The translations under genes were made by a program, and so were the position numbers. From positions 806,001 to 870,000 of the forward strand of contig CM074136.1 in NCBI GenBank assembly GCA_037178625.1: a stretch of 64,000 nucleotides of DNA. Reading direction: 5' to 3'. The notes beneath the pieces were generated by a model. The model searched no databases. It had not been told where the DNA came from and saw only the letters and a program-made list of their open reading frames with translations. Shown one piece after another: positions 51,387-61,086 of this stretch; position 1 is the stretch's first letter; every line of letters begins with the position of its first letter. The DNA comes from Skeletonema tropicum (lineage: Eukaryota > Bacillariophyta > Thalassiosirophyceae > Thalassiosirales > Thalassiosiraceae).

Positions 51387-51851
51387 GGGGGAGATGAGAG
51401 GAGCTCTAGAAGGGAAAGGCCTTTCATCAGTAAAAGTCACAGTGACGTATAAGACAGTTTCTGCTTTCCCAACTTCAAGTGGATGGCTGAGGATCAGCTC
51501 CCTTCAGCTTTCAGCCTCTCAAACCTCAAACCATGGTATGTGGGGGCACGCCCACGCGCCAACTATCCCGGTTTGCCTATGTTGGGGTTTGATTTATTTT
51601 CTACGCACGTGAGACGTGAGTTATTTTCTCTCTTTATGAGATTTTGTGGGTGGAGTCGAGTCGTAAGTCACTACGTAAGATGTACTCTCTCTACTTAGAG
51701 AGAGAGATGTACTTCGCTCGAGAAACTGCCATGCCTTTTTCTGCCTTTTGTTCAATAAGTAAGCCGACCGACGCCGCGTTGCGTCGCGTTGGAGATGCCT
51801 TCAGCCTTCATTCAAAGAACATCACCAACCGACACCATAACACCGTCCGCA
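51387..51851. other. Spacer with CTCTCTCT/AGAGAGAG stem-loop at 51684-51709
   Basis: No gene. The palindromic stretch (TCTCTCT-ACTT-AGAGAGA flanked by GTAC) belongs to the recurring intergenic palindrome group. Confidence 0.45.
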
Positions 51852-53702
51852 ATGGACACGAGCCGCCTCAACAGCGCCATCAACGCTCTCAAATATCAGC
51901 GAGGAGGAGCACGACCATCACTACGCCGCCGAAATAAACAAACTCGAAGAAGCCGAAGAAGAGGCTCCTCAATCGGCTACGAGAATTTGAAGAACGAAAA
52001 CGGAATTCTGCAGCCGTTTCTGAATGGGTCAGAGTATGTTCGTGACGATGATGTTGTAGAAATTAATGCAGGAGGGAGAATAATTGCTGCTAGACGGGGC
52101 ACATTGTGTCAATTGAAGGGGACGAGATTAGAAGCATTATTCAGTGGACGATGGGACAAGAAGTTATTGAGAGACTGGCAACGGCAGAATATTTTTAGGA
52201 TGTCAACGGCGATTGCCTTCAGGCCATTGTGGACTTTCTCAATGAAATGACAATATCATCTGAAGAGCATCCGTCGGAACCTCCAACCGTGGACGATATT
52301 GGACAGAAACAAGTTTTGGCGCAGTATTTGGAACTGTTTGGGCTGCGCATTCCCCCGCAGATGCCGGAAAGTAACATTGTTACTCAATTAAAGCATGTGA
52401 AACTTCTTCACAAGTGGCTCAATGAAGACGACGGCAGCAGTAGCAGTAGCAGTAGCAGGATTAGCGGTGAGGCATCAGATATAGAATTTAGTCTCATCTA
52501 TCATTCTTCCAAAGAAAATTTGTCGAATGATAACTTTCGGAGTAAATGCGCCAACGCTGGCAACACACTCATCATTATCGAGACAACGGAAGGTCACATT
52601 GTAGGAGGATATACAAATGAGAACTGGTCCAGTCCGGATGATCCCATGTCTAATGGTTGCTGGTCTAAAGCTGATAAATCCTTTCTCTTTGCTATTGGAT
52701 TTGGGTCACCTCCATGCAAGATGGATCTAATCAATGCAAATTGTAAGCATGCAATTTACAATTGCAGCCAGTATGGACCAGCTTTTGGTGGTGGATGTGC
52801 ACAGTGCGATCTGAAAGTGACAGGTTCGAGGGTGTATCTCAACACTGGGAATATATACGAGTGTGGTAAAGTCGGAGAAGCTGACAGATGGTCATAGTTA
52901 CAATATCAATGAGATGGAGGTATTCCGTGTCTCAAATGTAGCTCATCATAGAACTCATCAGCAGCATCGTCAATTTCGAAGGCCTACGAGTCGGAAACAA
53001 GTCAAGCGGTTTAGGAAGGAAATAAATAGGGCGATAAATGAGAAATGGGCTGAGCTTGAAGAGCTAGAAGCAGAACTGTGCTCACTTGAAGAGAACTTGG
53101 ATGATGAAGAACGCTTCATTACATCATTCGCAAGTGGCGAAAGGAAAGATATCGTCACACTCAATGTCAGTGGTACAATCATGATTACAAAACGCTCAAC
53201 GTTGCAGGTAACAGAGGATTCGGTGCTTGCACGTCAATTTGATGACACGAAATGGACAGAGCAAGGATGCAATAATCTGCGGGTGAAAGAGTGGTCACCT
53301 GATGAAGTGTCTGATTGGATAGCCAACATTGCACACATTCCAAGTGATGTTGCTGTCCTTTTTAGTATGCATGAGGTTTGTGGATCGGAGCTCATCGCTC
53401 TGAATGAATTTGGATTGGAAAAGATTGGAGTTAAACGAGCCGGAACTATCTGTCTCCTCTTGGATGAAATTAGTACCTTGAAGAAGAGAATAAGTCAAGA
53501 CACTGTAACGCTCATTGAGCACAGTCCCTACTGTTTTGGAAAGATATTGGATTATTTACGATTGAAGCGGCTACGTAACGAAGACTTCATCGATGAACCG
53601 CCTCGCCCTCTTGTGTGTGATAATCAGAAGAATCGTTTTGCCAAGGTTGTAAAGTACTACTTTCCAGGAGAAAGTTCGGCGTATATCCTTGGCGTTGGAT
53701 AA
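51852..53702 (+). pseudogene. BTB-TLDc-BTB/SAM paralog, frameshifted
   Basis: Same plan as 22828-24684: HYAAEINKLEEA and KRLLNRLREFEERKR (coiled coil), VVEINAGGRIIAARRGTLCQ (BTB), TLIIIETTEGHIVGGYTNEN and GPAFGGG (TLDc), then IVTLNVSGTIMITKRSTLQV, WSPDEVSDWIANI, GLEKIGVKRAGTICLLLDEI and TLIEHSPYCFGKILDYLRLK (BTB with nested SAM). The matching pieces lie in different frames: at least two one-base changes in the N-terminal part, two near 52170-52205 (an extra G in TTTTTAGGATG) and one near 52875-52900. The last 800 bp are intact and could still encode the BTB/SAM half. Confidence 0.85.
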
Positions 53703-54107
53703 AGCGCATCTACATCATATCTTTTCTTCAAAGCTTGCAGTGTCCCACCAATGATTGTGGTGTCAAAAATTGTATCTCGGAAGATAAACCACCGATGATT
53801 AGTAGCAGGACGAGAAGATAACTCCTCTCCACACTCATCTTCGGGTTCTGTAACAATGTGTTGTATTTAAGTTCAAAAGTATCAATGTTTCAATCAGACT
53901 TTCTTCTCAGTAATTCCGGGCCAGATTAAAGCCACGATACAAAGTAGTTTACGTCGTGTGGAGTGACAATAACATGATGCTTCATATTTCACAGATTCAG
54001 ATGGACGACACAAGGAATGCGAATGCATTTCAATAATGAATTCGTTCCGTAGAAAATAATCTCGAATAAATGTTTACAATTACCTTCCAAGTTACTTTGA
54101 TAGCTAG
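53703..54107. other. Spacer, nothing recognised
   Basis: 3' flank of the BTB-TLDc pseudogene up to the 977-bp duplicated segment; no gene. Confidence 0.35.
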
Positions 54108-55084
54108 ATACAGCTCCTTATGGAGGCTGCGCTCAATCACTGCAAACCCAAGTACTAATATACATTGCCAAACTGATAAACAAATCTCATATAGTGCTAC
54201 CACCACCCAAAAACAGATTGCCCTGAGCTTGCGGGTAGTGAAGATCGTCCCAGTCTTCATTTCGTTGCGACGAATTTCGCCTGTGGGTGTTGCCTTGACG
54301 ATTATTAATTCTCTCCATGAGCGCAGTCATAGATAGATCAGAGATCCAATCGTTGCCTTCTCCTCCTGGTAGTGGCAGGCCCTCGCCGCTGAGTAGGGCA
54401 AGTCCTGAGGCACAAGATGCTGGGTTTAGAGTAGGGCCTGGTTCACAATTCTCACTCTTTGTCGGAATGCGCAGTGCTTGCATGGCCATGCCACTTCCTT
54501 CTCTCGTATCGGCAGCAGTGGTAGATCTGGAGAGACCGGAGGGCGAATAATTCCCTTCGAATCCGCTGCTGATTAGGGAAAATCCTGAGGCACAAGAGAC
54601 TGGATTTAGAGTGGGTAGAGTGGGACCTGGTTCATTATTCTCTTTCTTTGTCGGAATATGCAGTACGTGCATGTCCATGTCACTTCCTTTTATGGAATAG
54701 GCGTCGACTTCAGTAGCGGTGTCACCTGTGGGTTTGTAGAGACCGGTGGACGGAAAGCTACATTCAGAAGCCATGCGAGCCCTGAGCATATCCAACGTAG
54801 AGATCTTTGCCTCTAGCGCCTCCTCGTCGGAAGCAGGAGCTTTAGAGGAGGCAATGAGACGACTGTCATCGCCAGACTTTGGATGATATGTTGTGGTGTT
54901 CATGACGATATTGTTGTGGAGATATGCAAGAGCCTGTGGTGAGGATAGGAGTACAAATGAATTATTGTCACCAATGCTTGTGTGTTGTGTGTGCTGTGTT
55001 CTCTTCTTCTGAGATCGATTGGTTGTAAGTTGTAAGTAGGTTTTTAGATGAACTTTCTGCTTGTGACACCTAAGACAAAATAAA
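54108..55084. repeat. 977-bp direct duplication, copy 1
   Basis: Begins ATACAGCTCC and ends CAAAATAAA. Matches 57373-58349 without length change and with under ten noticed substitutions. The spacing is 3265 bp and the intervening DNA is not shared. Confidence 0.92.
54187..54903 (-). CDS. Uncharacterised protein, CEPGPTLNPASC-repeat family, member 2
   Basis: 238 aa from ATG 54901-54903 (MNTTTYHPKSGDDSRLIASS); a longer frame without a shared start extends upstream. Blocks: KISTLDMLRARMAS; module 1 DMHVLHIPTKKENNEPGPT then LNPVSCASGF; module 2 AMQALRIPTKSENCEPGPT then LNPASCASGL; end block NEDWDDLHYPQAQGNLFLGG. Compared with member 1 (8930-9640) only these blocks are kept, so they look like the functional parts. 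No known domain, signal peptide or membrane segment. Confidence 0.65.
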   Translation of the reverse strand: MNTTTYHPKSGDDSRLIASSKAPASDEEALEAKISTLDMLRARMASECSFPSTGLYKPTGDTATEVDAYSIKGSDMDMHVLHIPTKKENNEPGPTLPTLNPVSCASGFSLISSGFEGNYSPSGLSRSTTAADTREGSGMAMQALRIPTKSENCEPGPTLNPASCASGLALLSGEGLPLPGGEGNDWISDLSMTALMERINNRQGNTHRRNSSQRNEDWDDLHYPQAQGNLFLGGGSTI

Positions 55085-57372
55085 AGGCTAACTTCAACTT
55101 GAACTTTCTGCTCGTGACACCTATGACACAAAATGTACGTCTCCAGGACTAAAAGGGAGTGAACACTAAAAAACCTCTTGTGCTTTGAGCGATAAAGAGT
55201 TAACCTGTCTATTCGGGGGATTGAAGAATCGGATCGGAGAATCTTCTTTCACATGAATGAGATACTTTTAGGTAGCTTACAGGGCACATCAAAGAATCAC
55301 ATCTTGCTCGTTCTCTTGCTGCTGCGGTTTGGTACTTTGTTTGTTGAGATTTTGTTCGGTCGTATCCTGTTCATTCTCTTGCTGATGCGGTTTGGTACTT
55401 TGTTTAGTGTCGGAGTTGTTGTTGGCTGTTGCTTTTGTTTGTATTACTCTTTGTCTTCTTAGCAGGTGTAACACAGCGAAGTGGTGCCTCATTTTGTAAC
55501 TTGTTGGAAATACCTATGATCACGTCATCGCTATGCCGTGTAATCATCAATTTGTCTACGCTATGCATGCTAGAATCTAAGTGAACCAGCAGGATCAAGA
55601 AGCATAGTTCTCTTCACTGCTGCCGCGTGTCATTTGCAGGAATACCATTGCATGTCTTTTGCTTGAAGAGACAAGCGTGTCGGGGAAAGATGTGCGCGAC
55701 TTCATGATAGAAAGGGGTAAGGATTTCTTCACTGTGCTTTTGCTCCGTTGGAGTTGCGGATGGTAGCAATAGCAATGATGATGATAAACTCTGAACGTGT
55801 AAGAAAAGATGAAGGAATGGAACTACTCTACTAACACTCAAATGTTCAGGAGACTCAATTTCTTTTTTTAACACATGGCTGATGATGTGGGTGTGACTTG
55901 TTGCTACCGAGAGCATATCACACGCGGCAGCGAAAGATTGACGATGAATACATCTTTACCGAAACCGAAACCACTCTAATTGACAAATCCATCTTCCATT
56001 ATCAATTTGTTGAGTTCAATGTGAGTGCGAAGGATCTGCGAGAGTATGACATGAAGATATTCTAGAATAGACTTGGTGCAGAACTGGAGCATTTGGCGGT
56101 ACATAACTCTTCTAGAATGAAAAGCAGGAAGAGCAACGATGCACGAACATGAAACAAGTTGTAGGATGAACCAATCGAGGATTCCAAGCCACAAAGAACA
56201 ATATAGAAAGAAGGACAAAATTTGTCGATTTCCCCTCTTCTTGTCCTGCTTAAGCTAGCACAAGAGCTGAAGAGTAGAGTAAGTTTCTGCGGAGGCGGAA
56301 TGATTTCGATTTCAGTTTTTGGTGTATGAAGCCAGGAAGGAGCTAATGAAGCCGTAGTTCCTCTCGCTTGGAACATTCTAAGCTTAGCATAGATAAATAA
56401 CAATGTCGAATGTATTATAGTGAATTCGATATATAGCACTGTACGCAAAGCGACAAGAGGTTTTTTTTGTGTTAGCTAACAAAAGTGCTAACAAACATGG
56501 CGTCCAAAAAACTCACTATATTGGCATCATGTTTAGCATGTTATGTGATCAATTTGAACCACCGGACAAGCGGAAATCGATTCGAGCATGTCTTCTTCCA
56601 TCGGAAAATAATCAATCTATAGTTTATACTCACAATATTGGCCTCAGCCTAATAAGTTTCCTACCTCACCAAAATCGGCCAAATCTGCATATTTGCTAGA
56701 AAAATTTTGAGAACACAAAGTACCAAACTTTGGTGTGATAGTGTTCAATGATGCAATAGCCTATAATTCGAGGTCAAAAGGAAATCGAACTACAAATTTC
56801 ATGTAGAATCCGAGTATCTTCACGCATATGTACTAAAGCGTGCTATTAGAACTTTCCTACGTAAAACCATAGTAGCCGGTGTTTTTTTGTTAGTGATTTT
56901 CACGTAGATGCCGACACCCGTGAGACAGCAATACCCTTTCTATCGACTGTTGGCAATGGAATCACAGCATAATGTTGGGCACACTATTCACTACCACCCT
57001 ACTGAGAATAATACTGCTCTTGGAGTCATCGGGCTAGTATTGGCGTAGTTATGGTTGGCTCATGGCTGTGAGGCAAAATGAGCACGCTGCTACTATATGC
57101 GCCCTGCTTTCGACCACCTCGAAAGCTCCTCTTTGGAGCCTTAGTACTCGATGAAGTGGTCGCTTCCGACTGTGAAACAAGGCAGGTGTCCCTACCATTT
57201 TGGATAGAAAGTAGATTCCCACCACTACTTTTCTCAGTGGGGGTTCCGATTGATGATTTCTGGAGGTCTAAAAACGAGGTGATTTACTAGCTTTAAGCGA
57301 GTTTAAGTATCATTGCGTTCGTCAAAAAACTACCGTCCTTCAAAAGGCCAGATCCCCCTCGAAATTTCTGCA
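55085..57372. other. Gene-poor stretch between duplicated segments
   Basis: About 2.3 kb. Short frames on both strands (for example 55614-55916 minus and 57078-57290 plus) show no domain. 55275-55420 holds a diverged direct repeat around GCGGTTTGGTACTTTGTTT. No mobile element recognised. Confidence 0.4.
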
Positions 57373-58349
57373 ATACAGCTCCTTATGGAGGCTGCGCTCA
57401 ATCACTGCAAACCCAAGTACTAATATGCATTGCCAAACTGATAAACAAATCTCATATAGTGCTGCTACCACCCAAAAACAGATTGCCCTGAGCTTGCGGG
57501 TAGTGAAGATCGTCCCAGTCTTCATTTCGTTGCGACGAATTTCGCCTGTGGGTGTTGCCTTGACGATTATTAATTCTCTCCATGAGCGCAGTCAGAGATA
57601 GATCAGAGATCCAATCGTTGCCTTCTCCTCCTGGTAGTGGCAGGCCCTCGCCGCTGAGTAGGGCAAGTCCTGAGGCACAAGATGCTGGGTTTAGAGTAGG
57701 GCCTGGTTCACAATTCTCACTCTTTGTCGGAATGCGCAGTGCTTGCATGGCCATGCCACTTCCTTCTCTCGTATCGGCAGCAGTGGTAGATCTGGAGAGA
57801 CCGGAGGGCGAATAATTCCCTTCGAATCCGCTGCTGATTAGGGCAAATCCTGAGGCACAAGAGACTGGATTTAGAGTGGGTAGAGTGGGACCTGGTTCAT
57901 CATTCTCTTTCTTTGTCGGAATATGCAGTACGTGCATGTCCATGTCACTTCCTTTTATGGAATAGGCGTCGACTTCAGTAGCGGTGTCACCTGTGGGTTT
58001 GTAGAGACCGGTGGACGGAAAGCTACATTCAGAAGCCATGCGAGCCCTGAGCATATCCAACGTAGAGATCTTTGCCTCTAGCGCCTCCTCGTCGGAAGCA
58101 GGAGCTTTAGAGGAGGCAATGAGACGACTGTCATCGCCAGACTTTGGATGATATGTTGTGGTGTTCATGACGATATTGTTGTGGAGATATGCAAGAGCCT
58201 GTGGTGAGGATAGGAGTACAAATGAATTATTGTCACCAATGCTTGTGTGTTGTGTGTGCTGTGTTCTCTTCTTCTGAGATCGATTGGTTGTAAGTTGTAA
58301 GTAGGTTTTCAGATGAACTTTCTGCTTGTGACACCTAAGACAAAATAAA
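57373..58349. repeat. 977-bp direct duplication, copy 2
   Basis: See copy 1 at 54108-55084. Breakpoints show no terminal repeats or target duplication; past its end a deletion relative to copy 1 joins CAAAATAAA to TGTCTCCAGGAC. Confidence 0.92.
57452..58168 (-). CDS. Uncharacterised protein, CEPGPTLNPASC-repeat family, member 3
   Basis: 238 aa, a near-identical copy of member 2 (ATG 58166-58168, same blocks, a handful of substitutions such as ending GGSSTI for GGGSTI). The frame is intact in both recent copies. Confidence 0.65.
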   Translation of the reverse strand: MNTTTYHPKSGDDSRLIASSKAPASDEEALEAKISTLDMLRARMASECSFPSTGLYKPTGDTATEVDAYSIKGSDMDMHVLHIPTKKENDEPGPTLPTLNPVSCASGFALISSGFEGNYSPSGLSRSTTAADTREGSGMAMQALRIPTKSENCEPGPTLNPASCASGLALLSGEGLPLPGGEGNDWISDLSLTALMERINNRQGNTHRRNSSQRNEDWDDLHYPQAQGNLFLGGSSTI

Positions 58350-58406
58350 TGTCTCCAGGACAAAACTACAGAAGTATGTCAAGTCGCGGTATTATTTATT
58401 TCACAT

Positions 58407-58579
58407 GGTCCGTCGTCTGTGACACATGCACAATCTCATTCTCTCAACTCTCTTTCCAAGCCAAGAATAGTAACAAATACTAACTAGATGCTTTATCTCT
58501 ATAATTACCGATTGGGGATGTAGACCCGCTCTTCTCTGTCCATTCGTTTCACGTTCATCTTAACAGATCTTTCGCATGC
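58407..58579 (-). repeat. Putative B2 repeat of the YR element
   Basis: 173 bp identical to 59038-59210 except one noticed base (AATTACCG against AATTGCCG). Starts GGTCCGTCGTCTG and ends TTCGCATGC on the plus strand. Confidence 0.85.
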
Positions 58580-59037
58580 CAAGAAAAAATAAAAGGCTGT
58601 CGTGGAACACGTAGTCGGAGTGTTGATCAGTCCCTCCACTATCGTATCCAGCAGTCTATCTCCCATTCAAGTTCGCTAGAGCCGTTGCTGATGCCTTTGA
58701 CGTGCGTTGAGTTGCTGAAATCGAGGAGTGAGCTGGAGCACCAACGCTGCCTCCACCGCAAAGATCCTCTTCAAGCTCAAACTGCCCAATGCTCCTGACT
58801 TGGGCTTACTTTTGCGTCACGTCGAGGGAACCTTCATGTCTGGTTCTCAGACGTGTGTCTTCGGATCTTCCGAGAACCAAGAAGCTTGACGTACGAAAGT
58901 ACAACTGCACATCCTCGGCTTGGGCTCTCCGTCACGTCATGTAGAATCAATGCCGCTCGTCGCTCACTTGTGTCGTATCGTTTATGTAGTCGTGATTCAT
59001 CACAGACTAATGACCATATTCACAGGCTGTTCAAATC
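58580..59037 (-). repeat. Putative A2 segment between the two B repeats
   Basis: 458 bp between the direct repeats, no frame of note. In a split-repeat element it should recur as A1 at the 5' end of the element, beyond 64000, so it is unconfirmed here. Confidence 0.45.
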
Positions 59038-59210
59038 GGTCCGTCGTCTGTGACACATGCACAATCTCATTCTCTCAACTCTCTTTCCAAGCCAAGAATA
59101 GTAACAAATACTAACTAGATGCTTTATCTCTATAATTGCCGATTGGGGATGTAGACCCGCTCTTCTCTGTCCATTCGTTTCACGTTCATCTTAACAGATC
59201 TTTCGCATGC
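59038..59210 (-). repeat. Putative B1 repeat of the YR element
   Basis: See 58407-58579. It lies about 200 bp after the stop of the recombinase frame, as expected for B1. Confidence 0.85.
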
Positions 59211-59406
59211 GATTTCCTCTCTGTATTGCACGGGTGACGGCTATTCAGCGGTCGGCCACTTTTCAGTGACGTACGGGATCAGCACGTAAACGCTCTCTGA
59301 TCCCATAAACCTGTACCAGGAATCTTGTCTTCTGCTACTAAATCCGCATCGAAAGAACAACAAATATTCGGACTTTGAAGGCTTCGAATCATTACCCCCT
59401 CGGCAA

Positions 59407-61086
59407 TTAGAGACTCCGCGAGTACTGCAACGTGGTTTCCAACGCAGATAACGCCTGCGTATACACCTGTCGCATTGGTAGCCCGGGCTCTGCGCCCCTA
59501 GCTGCCTCCCTCCTCCTCCACCTATTAATGAGCTCAATGGTAGGGACAGGCACGTTGTTGTTTTGCGCCTGAGTCGTCGATCCTCGTCTCATAGACCTCC
59601 TCAAATTGAAGTCTTCCACTTCAATCTTATTTGAAAAGTCGTCGGGGTGCCTCTTCATAGCAAGGGATACAAAGGTTTGAAACTTGGCGTTGTAATCAGC
59701 CATCCTTGCCTGCTTGCCTTTGGCATTCACGAACAGCGGTCCTTCTCTCACGTGGTCCTTCTGAATCCTGAATGCTATCAGACGCTGCACCCACCTCCGC
59801 ACTTGGATGCCGCTGCTTGTTACATCGACTATTGGGACCAAGTGCCACCTCATGTTGTCCTCACCCTTGAACTTTCCGCGTAAAGCGATCATTAAGAACC
59901 CTTTAAGCTTCGTTTCGTCCCAATTTTCTAGCAAGCCTGCCAATGAAACCAATGGTACTTCTTCGCCGCGGAGTGAGGCACCGTATCCGATGACCACAAA
60001 AGCCATGATGTTGGCTATCTCTCTCCTGATTTCCAAGTCCTTAGTGCGACCCCACTCATATTCTCCCGTTTCCAAAATGGCTAAAACCTGTGCTGACGTC
60101 AAAGCTTCATCCTGCTTGCGAATAACACCCATCCTCCTCTTTACTCCCAACACGAACCTCTGAAACCACTTAGTCCTTGTTGGCGATGATGACGCAAACA
60201 AAGTCTTATCATCTGACATGAAAAGCGTCCCATCATCCTCTTCTACAATGGCTGTGTATGCGTTCATGAATGCTGTAGCAGTTTGTCTAACAGAATCGAA
60301 TTGCAAGTGATCTGCGTACTTCCCAGGCCTCAATGAGGCGTTGAGCAACATTACAGCTATTCCCACCCCATTCCTATCTTCCATTGTTGAGTGGCCCATT
60401 TCAGGGAAGGGATTGCCTATTGAAAGATCTTCGGTTGCACTTTTCCAATCTCGCTGAAGGCGCCTGTAGTTGCCCTTCACTGTTTCAGGTTCCCTACTCC
60501 ACATCACATCCAGTGAAGCCCTTCGTATGAATCTCAGAGTCTTAAGATCCTTCTTGGACTGCCATTCCACGTCTCTTTTATTCATATTTCTGAAGTTGCA
60601 AACGTCACATTCAAAGCCAACTCCCATGATGTGATCTCCATACCTTCCGTGCATGAACCTTTCCTGTCCTTCCTCATCCACCTCGAACCCGCTTTCTTCG
60701 CCGTCTTCTTCGTCGTCCACCGACCTTTGTACCGGAAATGGCTCTTCCTCGTAAGCCCGGTAACACTCCCCGCAATATGCCGCTCCGCACGGGGGGAAAG
60801 CTCCTTTGCTCGTGAAGAAATTGGCGCAGAAGATTCCACGTCCACCGGTGAGCATCTTCCTGCAGATTAGGCATGGGCTCCTCCAAGTCAAGAAATTCTT
60901 CTCGTCCACAATTTGCCGGTCTCTGGTACTCAACGTCCAGTTGCTTAGCAAATGCCTCCGTGCTGGGTTTCCCTCTGATTGTCCAAGGTCCCCTGTAACT
61001 TTGCACGTGGGCGAGAGGAAGAACAAGAACGACGGTGAGTGGTTCGTGCATTGAGCGAGGCCAAAAGGGGGCTCCCGCCTGAACAT
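59407..61086 (-). CDS. Zinc-finger/tyrosine recombinase of the YR retrotransposon
   Basis: 559 codons from ATG 61084-61086, but roughly the first 55 residues look out of frame; sensible sequence begins near QIVDEKNFLTWRSP. A cysteine cluster follows (C72, C75, C87, C100, C105, C108, then C160 and C163 in ECDVC), likely zinc-binding. The recombinase core has box I GYGASLRGEEV (Arg373), box II NLRRSMRRGSTTQ (Arg496/497) and a C-terminal candidate nucleophile Tyr542 in MRQVYTQ. Such enzymes integrate circular cDNA without a DDE integrase. It overlaps the RT frame by 413 bp; the natural continuation from RT needs a one-base shift near 60915. Confidence 0.75.
   Translation of the reverse strand: MFRREPPFGLAQCTNHSPSFLFFLSPTCKVTGDLGQSEGNPARRHLLSNWTLSTRDRQIVDEKNFLTWRSPCLICRKMLTGGRGIFCANFFTSKGAFPPCGAAYCGECYRAYEEEPFPVQRSVDDEEDGEESGFEVDEEGQERFMHGRYGDHIMGVGFECDVCNFRNMNKRDVEWQSKKDLKTLRFIRRASLDVMWSREPETVKGNYRRLQRDWKSATEDLSIGNPFPEMGHSTMEDRNGVGIAVMLLNASLRPGKYADHLQFDSVRQTATAFMNAYTAIVEEDDGTLFMSDDKTLFASSSPTRTKWFQRFVLGVKRRMGVIRKQDEALTSAQVLAILETGEYEWGRTKDLEIRREIANIMAFVVIGYGASLRGEEVPLVSLAGLLENWDETKLKGFLMIALRGKFKGEDNMRWHLVPIVDVTSSGIQVRRWVQRLIAFRIQKDHVREGPLFVNAKGKQARMADYNAKFQTFVSLAMKRHPDDFSNKIEVEDFNLRRSMRRGSTTQAQNNNVPVPTIELINRWRRREAARGAEPGLPMRQVYTQALSALETTLQYSRSL

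Noticed and set aside
58407..59210. The two 173-bp repeats as LTRs of a small retrotransposon
   Set aside because: Ends are GG...GC rather than TG...CA, there is no target duplication, no primer site and no frame between; the split-repeat reading explains them better.
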